Source of the DNA: Micropterus salmoides
Lineage: Eukaryota > Chordata > Actinopteri > Centrarchiformes > Centrarchidae
DNA length: 64,000 bases
Assembly (NCBI RefSeq): GCF_014851395.1
Contig: NW_024044459.1
Coordinates: forward strand, 18,796,664 to 18,860,663
Reading direction: 5' to 3'
Made by a program: the position numbers and the translations under genes. Shown piece by piece: positions 23,601 through 37,800 of the stretch (position 1 is its first letter; each line of letters starts with the position of its first letter). The notes beneath the pieces were generated by a model. That model was not told where the DNA came from. It saw nothing but the letters and a program-made list of their open reading frames with translations, and made no database searches.

Positions 23601-26600
23601 TTCTCCCTTTGTTACTCCAGATAGCTCTGCTGACCGGTGCAGAAAGAAACTAGAAAATTGTCTCTTAAGTGCTTAATGTGGTTTATTCTGTAGATCCTCA
23701 CCCTACACCATAGTCAACACGTACTTAATACATAATCCTGCATTTGTGGCTGTAAAGCACCTGATGGATACATCGTATACCACTCCCTCATTACCAGTAA
23801 TTAATGTAGTAATTAACTCATATTAACGCCAGGAATTGTTATACATATCATGGAATCAGGATTATTCACCGAAGTGCATTGAACTCCGTGAGGGCCTTGC
23901 ATCCATGATTTTGTTTGTCCTTGTTCAAGAACAGACCCCAATTGCCAATGCTCCCAGAAAACCTCACTGTGGTTGTGAATTTGTACTTCTTTACATGGCT
24001 CTCTTTCTGGTGCAGCCTCTCGTAAAGGACCATCTTCTGGAGGGCGGAGTTCAGGCGTTGCTCAGACACAGAAGCCCTTTTCCCGCTCCCGATGTGTACC
24101 TTGGCGGGCTGCTGCAAGAGCTGAACGACAGAGGTGAGAAGATGTCAGCAAACTAATTTACTTTCAGTTTTTTTTTTTGTTTTTTTTTAAATAGACACCA
24201 TTTATGAACTTAGGACATCCTATTTGTTATTTTATTTGATGGAGCTCAGTCATCAAAGACTACTATTATGTTGGATGCCTTTGTTGCAGAGGTATGCCTC
24301 CTGGAGTCAGTGTGATAGATCACAGCTTTCAGGTGAGTTTTCTTTTGTTTTTGTACAGTGTTTTACTCTTTAAAAGACTCATCTTGACAGCAGTATTTCA
24401 AGCAAGTATGGATTGGATTAATTTCAGATGATTTGCCAGAGACTTTCTGGAGTAGAAAATAGATCCAGAGCCCTGTCAATAAAAGGGGTTCATCTGTTGA
24501 AATTAGGGTGCAGCTACAGTGAAGGTCACCGTGGAGTCAGATTCGGAGGGAGAGGAGGAAGACGAAGAAGTGGTGGTGGAGGTAGACCAGAGACCATCCT
24601 CTCTGGACAGGATCACTGGACGGCAGTTTGAACATGTGCAGGTTAGTCACATCTAACTAGTTCCCAAACTGCAACTTTTGAAGTTTTGTAGACAAGACAA
24701 AGGCAACAATTTTGGACCTAATCAGTTTACTTTGAAGCACTTTAATGCTGTGTATTTGTGTGTGTATTCTGGTTCATGTCCTGCAGATGGAGCTGAAAGA
24801 GTGTTGTCTGAGACTGGCAGAGGAGCGCAGGGCCAGACTGAAAGCTGAGTCAAGGCTCATGGAGGTAATGATAATCTCAAAAATACTGACATGCGATTTT
24901 TGGCCTGTTATTTATTTTTTGTGAACTTTGCTGTTAATGTTTGTAAAAGCCAAAGTTTATGGTATGACACAGCAGAATCCTTCTTCCATGCAAACTGAAT
25001 ATAGCTTGATGATCAGCTGCCACATTGAAGTGGGTTTTAGATAATTATTGTCATTATAACTACAAATTAAGTGTTGGTTGTTCAGTCTAAAATTGGGAAA
25101 AAGCTCCATAGCGTTAAATATATATTATTATACTGTAGCGAATAACGCAGTTGAATGACATCACTTCTGACAAACCGTACTCCACTTTCCCTTAGTCATG
25201 TTCTCATACAGCATAAACCAATGTATTTTTCTATTTAATTAATAAATAAAATTTCCATTTAAAATAACATGTTACTGGCTCAGATAATCATGTATATGAT
25301 AGATTGTACTTTGCATGGAGTAATGGAATTATATATGACTTTCTTTGTTTTGATATTGGTACTATATAGCGGCCCATGGCCAGCCGCCCTGCTCTCTAAA
25401 TATCTGCATCAGCAAGTAAAAAAAACATATCAAAATAACGTATCAAACCGACAGACATTCATGCTTATGAAACACTTGAGTGTAATGGTTAACCTAACCC
25501 TTACAGTACTGTATTATGTCCATATAACTGGCTTAAATATGCCCTTTTATGTCCTTTTTTTTAAATTTCTATTCAGTATGAGTTGGAGAATGCCCGTCTT
25601 CGTAGAGCCAACCTCTCCCTGTCAGAGGCACTTGCCGCCACTGGCTCCACATCAGCACCCCCTGCTTTCAGTGCACTTGAAGACGAGGCAGTCCTCGAGA
25701 GCATTGAGAACTCCTTTACCAAGTTCCATGCTTTCCTGGATCTACTCAAGGATGCTGGGTGGGTATTCTTAAAACTGGCTAATATAACATTACTCTTTAC
25801 ACCTGCCACCAGAGCTACATCTCAAACTTTAAGTTTCAATATGTATCTCCGGTCATTTCTGTTTTTTTCTGTGTTTTTTTTTAATTTGTATTGTCATATT
25901 GGCATTTCCCACGTGGGAATATGTTACACCCTGTGTCAAAATGGAATTGCACTCTGACAGAATTCCAATAGAAAGCTTTTATGAATTAATTCAACTATTA
26001 TTGTTTCCTTTTTTATATGTTCCTTAATCTGATTTAGTTTTTAGTGTATTTCTTTTTGGAACACAATAACAACAATCTGTTTTTTGTCTGTTTGTTTTCA
26101 ATTAAATGTTCACAAGGTACTACAGTCGACCATCAGTCAAAAACTCTTACTAGGGGACTTTTTGCATTAAAGAAGTAGCAAATGTTTGATATTTTTTTTA
26201 CAAAGACCATGTGGCTTTCCCTGAACTCCCAATAGAAAGCCATAGGAAGATAATTACATAAGTTCAGACAAGTATGCGATACCTGCCTCAGCACAAAATG
26301 ATTCAAAGCAAAAGTAAATGACAGATGAGAGTTAGAGACCCAGATCTTAATTTTCAGGCACTGGTGAGCCAAACCAGATCTACAAGCGGGAGATTAGAGG
26401 ACATTTTGCACAACTCCAATAGGAGACCCATGTTGCTTTGTGTCTGCTGGATTTAGAAGTTGTCTAACATGTCAGCCATAGGCCAATAATACTGTCAATC
26501 AAGGCTTTGCTGCTGTGACTTTGTTTGGGGTAGGGAAACTCAGCTATTTAATGTCTCTGGGGTCGTTGTCAAGATGATCGATACCTGTTGATAGTCGTTA

Positions 26601-28974
26601 TGGGCGTTGGAGACACCTGAGGCCAACTCTGAATGACCACTGTGGGCATCTTCACCTGAGGCCAAAAGTGAACATTTGTTTCGTTTCCCGGGAAGCTTTA
26701 AAAATGTATGGAGAACCACATGAAGTTGTGTAGTTGATGTGCATCATACTAGACTGCATGACAATCAGAAGTCAAAGTGGAACCATTAGGTATTTTAAGA
26801 CCCTTTGTGCAATATGCATAAAGATGTAATAGATTTCCTTTCAAGTAATAAACGAGTACATTTCCCAAAAATTCTGGGCTTGTTTTTGAATGTTTTAAAT
26901 TGACTTACCATAGATGTAGTATTAGATTTCTGTTTCATTCTGACCTAACCTTTGACAACACTAGTCTGTTTGTTTTGGTTCTGTTGGCTTCCAGTATTTG
27001 GAAATCTGGTGCTGAGCTCATTTCAGATGAGAGTTTCATTCTGTGTGGATGAGTTTCACTGTGACCGAAGCACCAATTCTCTCCTCTTTGAGCCTTTTAT
27101 TGTGGTAATAAATTCCTTTGCTTATTTTGTTTCAAATTCATTTATTTCATTGTTTACCTTGATCCATACTTAAGGGCCATTAAAGGATGCTGAGTTGTTC
27201 TGAAACCAGAGGCATAAGATGCAGTCAATAGGTGGGGAGTAAAATCTACCCAGTATTGTCCTTGAATATGGACTATGTCTTACTTTGCTGTCTTTGCTAC
27301 ATGCATTTACATTGCATTTTTTTGTGGCCACTATCTTTGTAGTCAGGCCTTCACTTTGTAATCCCTGTGTTTGTAAAATATTGCTTCATATCATCAGGAC
27401 ATCAGTGCCCCACCATGTCCACACTATATAGAAAGAAGCTTCTCTCTATGGTTGCCATTCAGTGCTTTTAGCATTACATCTAATAGCAGTTCATTATATC
27501 TTGAAGTAATTAATCCTAATGCATGTGGCCTCTCAGTTGACATTTTCTCTGGTAAAAAAAAGCCACTTGTATGTAAGGTAGCATTTGTTAACATTTACCA
27601 ATTCAAGATCTCATATTATTTTGGCGTGCACTTCATTAGTGCATGAATTAAATCTATGTGCCAACTCTTGACCCTTAATTTTAATGGCTTTCATCTCTTT
27701 TTTTTATGTAGGCTAGGTCAGCTAGCTTCACTGGCTGGAATTGACAAGTCAGATTTCCACCCTCCAGGAAGACCTCAGCTCTCCTCCACTATACAGTCAC
27801 ATTTGGGTGGCGCAGCATCACTGACTAGAGGGGAGTATCGGGAAGTTCGGCCACAGACTGATGCTTCGCCTTTGCTAAGGGTATGCAAAGCAGTGTCTAG
27901 GAAACGCTTGCCATGTGACTGTGCGCAGTGTTTCAGTTTCATGTTTGCTTGTAGTTTACAGCATGCAGTTTTAAAACTGAGTCTACTTGACCATAAGAGA
28001 CTTTAAATCCATATGCAAATGTAGCATTTTGGTTCAAAGTATGAATTGCTTAACAGCACCGCAAACTTGCCTTCTGCAAGAGGCACTGTGCACCTCAAAC
28101 ATTTCCATCGTATATCTGAGCTGTGACACTGTGGAACCGCATTAAGTTGAAATTACAATTAACTTGACCTATTCTATACCATCTCTATGTCAAATTTGAG
28201 GATTTATATTTTTCATAGCACTCTACAAATTGATGTATACCATAATGAGACATTCAGTTGTTATAGTCTCTCCCTGTCTTTGGTAGTAACATTACATTCA
28301 TGGGCTAATTTAAAGATTTGTCTGTGTTAGTCCATTTTTGTCATCAAACCTCCACTTTCTATCTTTAGGTAAACAATGACATGCCTGCTCGCCCTGGTAG
28401 ACAAGTGGACACCACCGCTCACAGACCTCCATCCTTAGTCATGGAGTCCTTGAGTGAAGACAGGCTGCTAGATTTAACCTTCAGTCGGGCTTCTGGACCT
28501 GCGGTAGACCCTGGTGTAGGTGGAGCAGAGGAACCAGATAAATATTCAAAGCCTGATACCCAGCATGACTTGTGTTCTGAGCACAGTTTCCGTAGCCAAA
28601 AATCCTTTGATAAGGTTTCCTTAGGTAAAACGTTTCAGACTCAACCAAGCCATCCCAAGAACAGCAGTAGCTCTCACAGAAGCAACAGTTCCCATGGATA
28701 CAGCTTCAACAACAGCTATGCTTACAGTCATGCTTCTCACAGCAACAGCTCTGTTGCTGGATCCGGAAGATCAAGTGCTTGTGACGTTATAAGTGACAAG
28801 ACAGAGCCTGTGGGACCATTAGGATCCAGGAACAGGGGACAGGGAAGGCTGGTGACAGAAGGCCAGTCAGGGTCAGAAGGGTCAGAGGGGAAAGCCTACC
28901 CTGGAAGGGAGACTCTGGAGCAGATCAGGTCTCTGGGCGGTTTGGACAGGCAGTCCGATAATGAATCCTTCTGA
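20683..28974 (+). CDS. cep78: Centrosomal protein of 78 kDa, complete, 15 coding exons
   Basis: Cep78 is a centriole and ciliary-base protein; in people its loss causes cone-rod dystrophy with hearing loss (family knowledge). Coding exons: 20683-20944, 21113-21288, 21506-21578, 21683-21786, 21962-22136, 22255-22368, 22699-22763, 22854-22956, 24016-24133, 24290-24332, 24507-24641, 24787-24864, 25577-25758, 27712-27880, 28369-28974. Phases join cleanly to about 800 codons, against 689-722 in human. The N-terminus matches human Cep78 (DSVPLPAVR, LDFN). Leucine-rich repeats span about residues 90-310 (LRRITLNCNTLIGD, VLDIRNNPL). An acidic run (about 420) precedes a coiled coil at 445-510. The conserved block SIENSFTKFHAFLDLLKDAG lies near 525-543, then LGQLASLAGID. 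The last exon adds a long Ser/Asn-rich tail that I cannot align. The ATG fits the family start. Confidence 0.95.
23246..23503. mobile_element. hAT-like MITE in cep78 intron
   Basis: Terminal inverted repeats cagtggttctcaaac (left) and tttgagaaccactg (right) bound 258 bp with no coding capacity. These termini are typical of nonautonomous hAT elements. The flanking eight bases match only partly (tggattct / tgttatct), as in an old insertion. It sits between the cep78 exons at 22854-22956 and 24016-24133. Confidence 0.8.
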
Positions 28975-29720
28975 CCAGAGAAATATGAAAAGCTCTGTCT
29001 GTGTCTGTTATAAGTGCATTCTCCTTTAAAGTGTTTCTCGTTACATCTTGAGAATGTAGATTTCGTACATATTTCTTTTAACTCTAGAGACTTTGTTTCA
29101 TTTCCTACATCTGCAAACTCAGTTATTTCATTTTAGGGAGAGAGCATGAGAATGAGACATTTATTAAACATCTTGCCAAAGCAGAAGTACAATTGACTGT
29201 CCCATGAGATTCAAATTTTAGTTAGTGATTGAGACAAAAGTGTCAAAGAAAGCAAAAAAAATATTTTTGACGTTTTTCCTTTTCTTTTGGGAAAGCATAA
29301 CTTTTTTTGCAGATGCATTTTCCACTTTGGTGCATGCACAATGTAACACTTTTACTCAGTAAAATGTGATAGTAGATATTTGGGTCTCCAAACTAAGCCC
29401 AACCCAATCAAGTCTTGATTCAAGTGTGCAAATCAAGTTCCTCCCAATGTTTCATGTGGGAATGCATCAAACCTTTAAGGGAAATTACAATCTTAAAGCT
29501 TTTAGTAAATTATTCACTGCTTGTTTTCTCTTTTTATGGATGTTTTACACATTTTTTTTAGATGTGAATGCTTATGTAGAGACATTTATTTTTTGTATTT
29601 AATTTGTCCTTTTTTTAAAAAAATGTTATGATGTAAAATAGTATCATTTTGTTGTTCCTGTGTAATGAGCCTGCACTGCTCTGAAGTAAATTTTTTTAAT
29701 AAACATGTTAGCAGTTTCAA
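28975..29720 (+). terminator. cep78: cep78 3' UTR with AATAAA signal
   Basis: AT-rich sequence after the cep78 stop. AATAAA at 29698-29703 follows a T-rich stretch and is the first good poly(A) signal. An ATTAAA near 30477 could give a longer form. Confidence 0.6.
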
Positions 29721-32700
29721 GTTGTGCTTGAGCTTCTAAGTTAAAAACTCCAAATTTTAAAAATGCATCATCACAAAATTTCAGTTTTTAGTATGCCCTA
29801 ATATACTGTACATGCAGTAGTAGTGAACTAACACTAAAGTAAATATTCACTCATAAAATCAGTGTGTTTTGACCTTTTCATACAGTCTATGGTTTAGACA
29901 GAAATTCCTAAAGGCTGCTTGCTGAAATACCCTGGTTTTACTAACATTTATTCTCAGTGCTGCATGTGTTACAGTTTTCCCATTCCCACTGGTACTATCC
30001 ATTCCTTCCACCTTGTTAGAGGGTGAAACTGTTCTGGACCTGTGTCTCCCAACTTTCTAGATGCTGGACCAAAATCTGTTACGACATTTGCTGTTTACGG
30101 TGTGTTTTGAAGCTGTGTACTGAGAGACAAAGTAATGGGACCAGAGCATGATGTTTGTGGGTTAGAGTAGGACAGAGTGTTCTGTTGGCCTGTCTGTGCA
30201 CCAAACACCAGCAAAAGCCAAAAGTACAGCTGTGTGTGTGTTTCACTGTAAAGTATTGTCAGTGTTACGTAATCTTTGATTCTTGCAGTGGTCTTTTGTG
30301 GTACTTTTTTCTCAGACACCTCTTTTACAAATATATGTACTGATATTTTAAAGACTGATGTAGAGATTTTATTTCTTACTTGTGTACAAAGATAGTTTCT
30401 GATGGAAATGATATAATTTTGTCACATCTCTTTTTTCCCCTGTCTGTGTAGTTTACATAAAACTTTAATGTGTGCATTAAAGAGCGAAGAACAAGACGGA
30501 GTTGGACTGTGTTGTCTCGGGACAATGCGTGATAGCTGTCTCTGATGTTTCAGTGCACAATATGAAACAATTTCACAGTTTATGCACAGTTGCTATAACA
30601 ACCTGGGTCACTGTTGAGGCTGGCCTGATCTTGACTTAATGCTGGAGCAGTTTTCCTATAGTAAAACCACCCTTCTCAAATTTCTGTGAGGCATTTGTGC
30701 AACATCCCAGCCATACTCTTAAAAAAACAAACAAACACTTATTCAGTTTAAAGCTTGACTGTGTAACTATTAAAAGAAAAAATAGCATTCCTCTCACAAA
30801 TGACGCGCTGATTTCATAAACACGATGCTCAATTCACTACACTCAGAGATTTTGCTTCTACAACCTTGGTCTGGTATGAATACTAGCTTATGGTGGCTAA
30901 TGCTTGCAAACTGTTACTGTGTTTTAGCATTTACCAGTAAGAAAACTTAAACAATAGGAACAAGTGATTATATAGTAAGAGTGAAAGTGAAGCGACAAGT
31001 TAGGGATGTTGAAACATAACTTGAAGTCAGACCAAAACTGGTTCATGGAAAACAAAGAATGACAAAGTTGAAGTCATCATTTGATGGTGTGGCACTCTTC
31101 ATGGTTCCCGGTCCGGAATTTCTGTCAGCAGGGCATTAAGCAAGTACTGAAGTTCCTCCTTTGATATTTCTTGACCTGTGTGACAATGGAAAATGACTCT
31201 TTAGCACTTGTGAAGGACAGTGGGTAAATGGTCAGTTCAGTTTTAATTTGTTTTTATGAGTGATCTGACGCTGGATTGATTCACCATATTGATAAAAAGG
31301 CACAAATAAAAAAAAAAAATCAAACCAGCTCATAACTCCTATGTTGAAATATGTGAATAATTAGTTAATAATAATAAAATGAATTGAAAAGTTGGCCCTG
31401 AAGTTGCAGAACAAGAGCTTTATCACTCTCATGTAATAAAACAATCACCTGTCATGCCTCATAATGTTGATAGTACAACATATGTGCTATTTGCTTTATG
31501 AATGAGTGTTTCACTATCAATGTACTGGGGCTGTTTCGATAAGTAAATTATCAAAGCTCTTCCGCTTTTTTCGGTGTCATAGAAGATTCTACAACATTGG
31601 CTTATTGTTATCATCACAGGACACATTCCCAGACCCTACTTTGCACTTTCAATCATAGCAACGCCAGAACAAAGTAAGGGATTAGGAAAACACTGTGAAA
31701 ATTGCCATCATGTTTTATGATCTCTGCCGTAGCTATGGCTGCTTCCCAGATATGGAGTCAACTGCAGCAGCAGCAGTGAGTTAGCGGTGAAGAAGACAGA
31801 GCTCACACAACAAAAGAATCACCACATGAAAAAAACTCTCACATACTTCCAAATATTTCATTAAAACAAAATCAGTAGGCCATTTTTGCTGCTATGTGCC
31901 AAACCTTCTTCCATCTGGGCCAAGAAATATCATCCAAGGTCAACATCTACACTGAGAGAATAATTTTTGTCCAAAGGAACTCACAATGAGTCATTCAAGC
32001 TCTAGACGAACAGACAGTGTCAAATAAAATGAAGAAACAAAATGAAGGAACAGTTACATGAACAATAAACACAAACACATTAAATGCAACTTGTGATGAG
32101 AAATATACAGTATACAAATAAGTTATATTATCAGTATGAAATGTGTCCCCCAGAGTCCCCTATTACAATTATCAGTAAAGTGATGGTTTCTGGAGGATTT
32201 AGACTGGTGATTGATGTGTACACACAGAGGGTATAACCATAATTTGGGACAGTAAACAAGAGGCTCAACGTCTTCTTCTTTGTTATTCCTGTTGATGAAT
32301 CAACAACCAATGTTCTGGCACTGTTTTATTGCAGGATTATTAATCAGATAGGCTTCACCATGATCACTAAATTGATTAGTCAAATATCAGAATTTATCAT
32401 CATATGGCAATCATGTCCTCTTATAAACAGGTGCCTATTGGGGGCAATCGAGGCTGTTGCTCCCTTATTACATAACACTGGTACAGAGAAAATGAGAATT
32501 AGCAAATACACCTCCCTAATACGCTGGGTGCTATCGGAAAAGGATGAAACATGACTAATGGCATGCGTTTGTTCTTTGACCAAACTGTCAGTTTTTGAGT
32601 GAGTGACTCCAAAAGAGGTTGGATCTTAGAGAAACTGCCTCAAACCTTTTTACTCAGTTGTTGTACTTACATACATTTCTGAGGTTTTTGTACTGTACGT

Positions 32701-34816
32701 CAGTAATTTCATTGTGTGCATCTTTTCAATTCTCCTTAGAAGAGATATGAAGAAAAGCAATGAAATCCAAGGTGTTATAGAACTTACATTTCAAATGCTG
32801 CACAGATGCATGCGTACAATTCAGTAGTTGAGTAGATATTGCTGTTGTCTCCTTCATTTGGCTAAAATGACTCCTGGCTTGGGATCATTGCCGACTGTAT
32901 TTTTTCTTTCGTGACTTTCCTGTCCACAAACAGCTACTTTTGCATATACTAGCTCATTTAAAAAACACAGACTGCACAGTGTATTTTCACCTTTTTTTTT
33001 CACATACGCACACAGCATAAAGACAGTATGAAAGAGAAAAATATAGTGGCAGAAGCCACATGTTTAAAGAGTGGACACCCTAAAATACAATATAAAGGTA
33101 TAGATTTGTGTGCATTTTCACTCAAACACTCACTCTCTTATGTGGCTAACAGTCTGGCTGGATATGTGTAACTGGCACAGAGGACAGTATCAATATCTAT
33201 ATTAGCCATAATCATTAGGTATTAATTGTACTGGAATATGGAGCTTTGCACGTACACTCTTGTTTGTCTGTCTTCAAAATACATGCACACTGTGACACAG
33301 TTAACAAACCTGTTTGCTTGCCAGGAGAGGCCAATTGTGTATAGACGTCAGACAGATATCTGGTACCTTAATAGTGTTATCAGTGAACCATTAACATAAT
33401 CTATTTACTGGTCAAGGTAATGGCCAATCAATATTTCACTTGAAGCCAAAGTACAGATGGCGACACACGCATTAGTTTCCTTGCCAGGCTGATGCCAGAC
33501 AGAGCTGATCTGTTAATAAATTGCTGAATTTACACAATTACTCTAAAGCACTTTTATGGAACTAGCAATGATCCGTTTGGGCTTTTAGGAAATGAAATAT
33601 TAATGACAGGTAATGAAACTTACAAACGTAAGCGTTCACACCTAGCATCCCACGAAAAAAGACACACATGCTGTTATTTAGGTGTTGGTGACCCTGAGGC
33701 TTTTGCACAGGTCAAACAAGCTATGTGCACATCATGTGCTTATTGCATACTGTGTAAAACACATGAATTATATATATATAACACGAAAAATAAAGACAAC
33801 ACAAAAATAAGCTCTGTAATAAGGGTAATTGTGTTTAATGGTCTTCAGTTATGGCCAGATTGATCATTTACTGCATCATAGAAATCATGCATGCATGAGA
33901 CAGTGCTATCAGATGTGCTACGCTGTAAAAACTACACACTATATACATACAGCTACAATTAAAATATGCCAAAATCCTGAGAAAAAGTATGAACTTTATC
34001 TAAACATATTGTCTGCTAGTAATACAAAAAAGTTCCTCCAAAAGACTGTCTTGGTCAAAACTTGAGTATGAATACATTTAGGAGTAACATGGTCGCTTGC
34101 TGATTTAAACACTCCTTCCAACAGAATAACCTGCAAATAAATTACAACCATCGCACTTTTAAAAACAACAGAACTCTAAAGCTTTACACTTCTTTTTCCA
34201 AATGAAAATGGAACAAACTTTTCTTTTGATTAGATCATACAATGTTTCAACATTCATTTCATCACAATTTTCAACAGGTGTTTAGACAATTTTGAGTGGT
34301 ATAAATTGACAGTAAATACTGCTATGAAAGTGCTCCATTGATAATAAAACTGTTGATTGCAGAACTGTTTTCCTTTTCTTGAGATATAAAATTTAAGAGA
34401 AAAACTATAACAGAACCCCCCCCCCAATATTCAAAGCTAAAGCTCTACTCTTTGACTATGGGCCATAACTTAACAAAAGTGTGGTTACACAGGTTGCGGA
34501 TTGACAGGAATGTTGTTATTGGAAAAGGGTCTCCTCAGGCCCAACAAACAAAAGGCAGATTTAATCCATGTCCAAGCCTATTCATGCATCTGCCTGTGCT
34601 CATCAGTATTTGCCAAGCTCACACTGGGCAGCGATAAAGCCATTCTAATTACTGGGTTGTCCTTTTGAACCGGCCCGCTCCTGATTTTTAAATGGGTTGC
34701 TTAGTCATAGTAGGTCCACATTTTGCTTCCCCAGCAGTTTCCCTTGAATCACTTTCACAACATTGTCATTTTAAATGCAACTGTCTTCATCATCCAGAGC
34801 CTCCTTTGGTGATCAT
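29721..34816. other. Spacer between convergent cep78 and cdo1
   Basis: AT-rich sequence, probably including the cdo1 3' UTR at its right end. No conserved gene is recognised. The only exon-like signal is the open minus-strand segment at 31099-31175. A short (AT)n run lies near 33773. Confidence 0.4.
31099..31175 (-). other. Exon-like open segment of unknown origin
   Basis: Minus strand: an acceptor-like tgtcacacag is followed by 24 open codons in one frame (QEISKEELQYLL then NALLTEIPDREP, stop at 31099-31101). The reading looks like an amphipathic helix and base composition is higher in GC than around it. It is not the end of cdo1, whose last exon is identified at 34817-34846. No partner exon was found, and chance is quite possible. 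Confidence 0.2.
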
Positions 34817-37800
34817 TAGTTGTTCTCTTGTGAAACTGTGGTTTCCTAAGAAAAGAGTAAAAATCATATCATGTTAGAGGGTTCAGGTCATTAGTAACTG
34901 AATTACACAAATATTTACAGTCTAGTAAATCCTACCCAAAGCTAAACCAAGTTTTTTTTTTATTAATTCAGACTTCAATTAAGTTTGCTATTGTGATATA
35001 GTCAAAAAAAAAAAAAAAAAACTCAGACCACAACAACTGTTGAGAGCTGGGGGCGGATGGTGATTTAAGTTCGTTGTGTACTCACACTTACGTGCTTTTA
35101 CTATCTTATCTCTGTTTGGTGTTGCAATCTAATGCACTAACTTAACAGTCTTGACATTCAAGGTATGCTTATATAACTTGTAGATTTCAGATAAGGACAC
35201 TGTTGGCATGGTGGCAGAAGCAGGCAGAGATTCTTTACTGTATGTGTTATGTATACTATTTACCTTTTGTCTGTAATTTACTTTATTATGTGTAGCACTT
35301 TGGCTCACAATTTTAAAGGACACATCGTATTTAAAAGGTTAATTGGACTTAATTTGTTCTTCTCTCCCTGAACATATAAAACTGCCCTCACGTGTTCAAT
35401 AAATATATAATCTAAATATAATTTCTTGTCTGCTAAAGCAACATTTTTGTTGAAACAGCAAACGGAAACACGTTTAATGGACATGAAATGGAAACTTTCT
35501 ATTAAATTCCTGAATCTTCAAGGGGTGCTGCTTTAATTATTTGTAGGTTGGACTTAATGAGAGCAGCAAGGCACTGTAAAAACTTCCAACTTCCTGCTCA
35601 TGAGGCAGGGGGGTGAGAAGTCTTTGTGTTAACTGTTTGTAGTGATCCTGTGTAATATCTTAAAAAATGACTACATTAATAGGTTGGGATTTGAACTCTC
35701 ACAATATGCATTTTTATGCATATGTATGCAGTTATGCATTTATATATAAAATATCTTTATAGATTCTATAGTACATTTATGAATTGAATTAGTAAAGTAA
35801 AGAGGTATGAAGAAATCCATCTTTGTCTCTCTGTTCAGTTGTTGCTAACATCTACAGTAGCATTGCTTTACGGTGTTATTGTTATGCATGCAATGCTCAT
35901 CTTATCATAATATTGCATTTGTCTGGGTTTAAGTTCCCACATTTACATTCTCCTAACGTCCACCTACAGAATTTAACTAATAACTTTCTTTCAAAGCATC
36001 AGTCAGAAGATATTTTTCCTTGGTTAGTGTCAATTTTCATTGTCAATTGTAAAGCATCTTACAGTTGAACTCCTCTCTCCGTATTTGCTCCAGAAGGTCA
36101 TCTTGACGGTGTTCCTGTGCCCTGTCCGCTGGTCAAAGGTCTGGCAGGTCTGGAAAGGAGGACTGTACAGGTGCAAACTGACTGCGCTCTCTGTGTGGCT
36201 GACATTTTCCACACGATGCAGGCCAAGGGAGTCTAAAATATGCAGACACACATGCGAACAAACAACATTTTAGACAATGTATGCCACTGGAATGCTGTGA
36301 AAAACAGGCAGTTACCAAACATCACACCAGGGCTCTGTTGGCTTTGGCGAAATACTCTGCAGAGATTTGGGAAGAGACTTGAGTCCTATTCATTGTTAAG
36401 TTATAACTAGGTGTTAACTCCTAGAAGACCAATATGACATTCCATAACTGCAGAAATTGGAAACTTCTGTATTGCTCAGTGCTGTAAAAAAAATTAAGCA
36501 CATATTACACTGTTGCACAGACACAGTCGTGTCTGAGTTTCAGAGATGTGTCACATCAGTATATCTCATGTGGGACAGGACATATAAAGGATATTTGGTC
36601 TATTGTACTAAACACTGCATGGTTATTTAAGCTACATTTATTAGTATGATAATGTAAGTGTTTCACCATATTAAGAACGAGTTTCACAACTTGCCCCCAC
36701 ACACAAACAAAGTGTTAGAACTAAGTGGTATTTATACTGAAGAAAGCCAACTCGAATTAAAAAGAAAATAAACAACCATACGCACACTACACACTGGTTT
36801 CTCACCATTTATGTAAGCAACCTTGTTTTCCTGGAGAATTCTCTGTGATTTCTGGACCATATCTCCCTGTGATTTAACGTCAGGCCAGCCAAACAGCGTC
36901 TCCTTCAGCTGACCCTGCAGCAGCTTCATGAAGCAGTGGGAGTTTGTGTGGTCGTGGATGCTACTGCAAATTGTAAGAAACACACAAGCATACAGTGTCA
37001 TATGACCTCGATATGACCTTTGGACCAAAAGCAACAATAAATATCTTTCCTGTAAAGAATTTCTGGGATTGACAGGGAGACAGTTTTTAGAAACTTTGTA
37101 TCTCTTCTACTTGTGTTATACAATTCAAAACATATACTAGACTCATGCGTAATATAATGTAATTAAAAATATATAAGTAATACCTCGTAACAACTGCACA
37201 ACATTTTTGAGCTGGTCTTAGGAAGTATGGTTGTCCAACCTTTAGAACAGCCATATTTGTAACCATTAGTTCTACAACATCGCTATTACTGCAGTAGGTA
37301 TGCTGTAAAGCAAATGTCTTGGCCAAATTGGTTCTTCTAGTGCTAGGACAGCCATGTTCTTGAGAAACATGCCTAGAAATGGCTGTTTCAAACAGTCATG
37401 TTTCACAAGAGCAAGATACATGTGTTACCACTTTGCTACTGTTGGCAGCGAGTCAAATAATATGTAATCATATAAAGACCTATCAAACATACGTCTGGTT
37501 CAGTTGTTCATGTGACATTTGCTGACAAAGTGGGAGTTAGATATCATCAAATAATGTCTATTTACACAACCTTTCTGTCTGTGTGTAGAACATTGGACTC
37601 TCTTATCTCTATTAACTTGTTGCAATAATTGCCAGAGAATACCACTTGAATACCTGAGCTACAGTATCTAAGAGTAGTAGTGGGCTGGTAACATGACTGA
37701 CGCACGCATAGCCAAAAAAACCAATCTTGTTAAAATACAATAGGCTTAATGGAACAGATATAATAGGTTTAAATGTGCAGTGGTAATCTCTCGAGACCTT

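Noticed and set aside
25269..25772. 167-codon plus-strand open frame
   Set aside because: It spans intron and the cep78 exon 25577-25758 in the wrong frame; the exon's true frame continues the cep78 protein.
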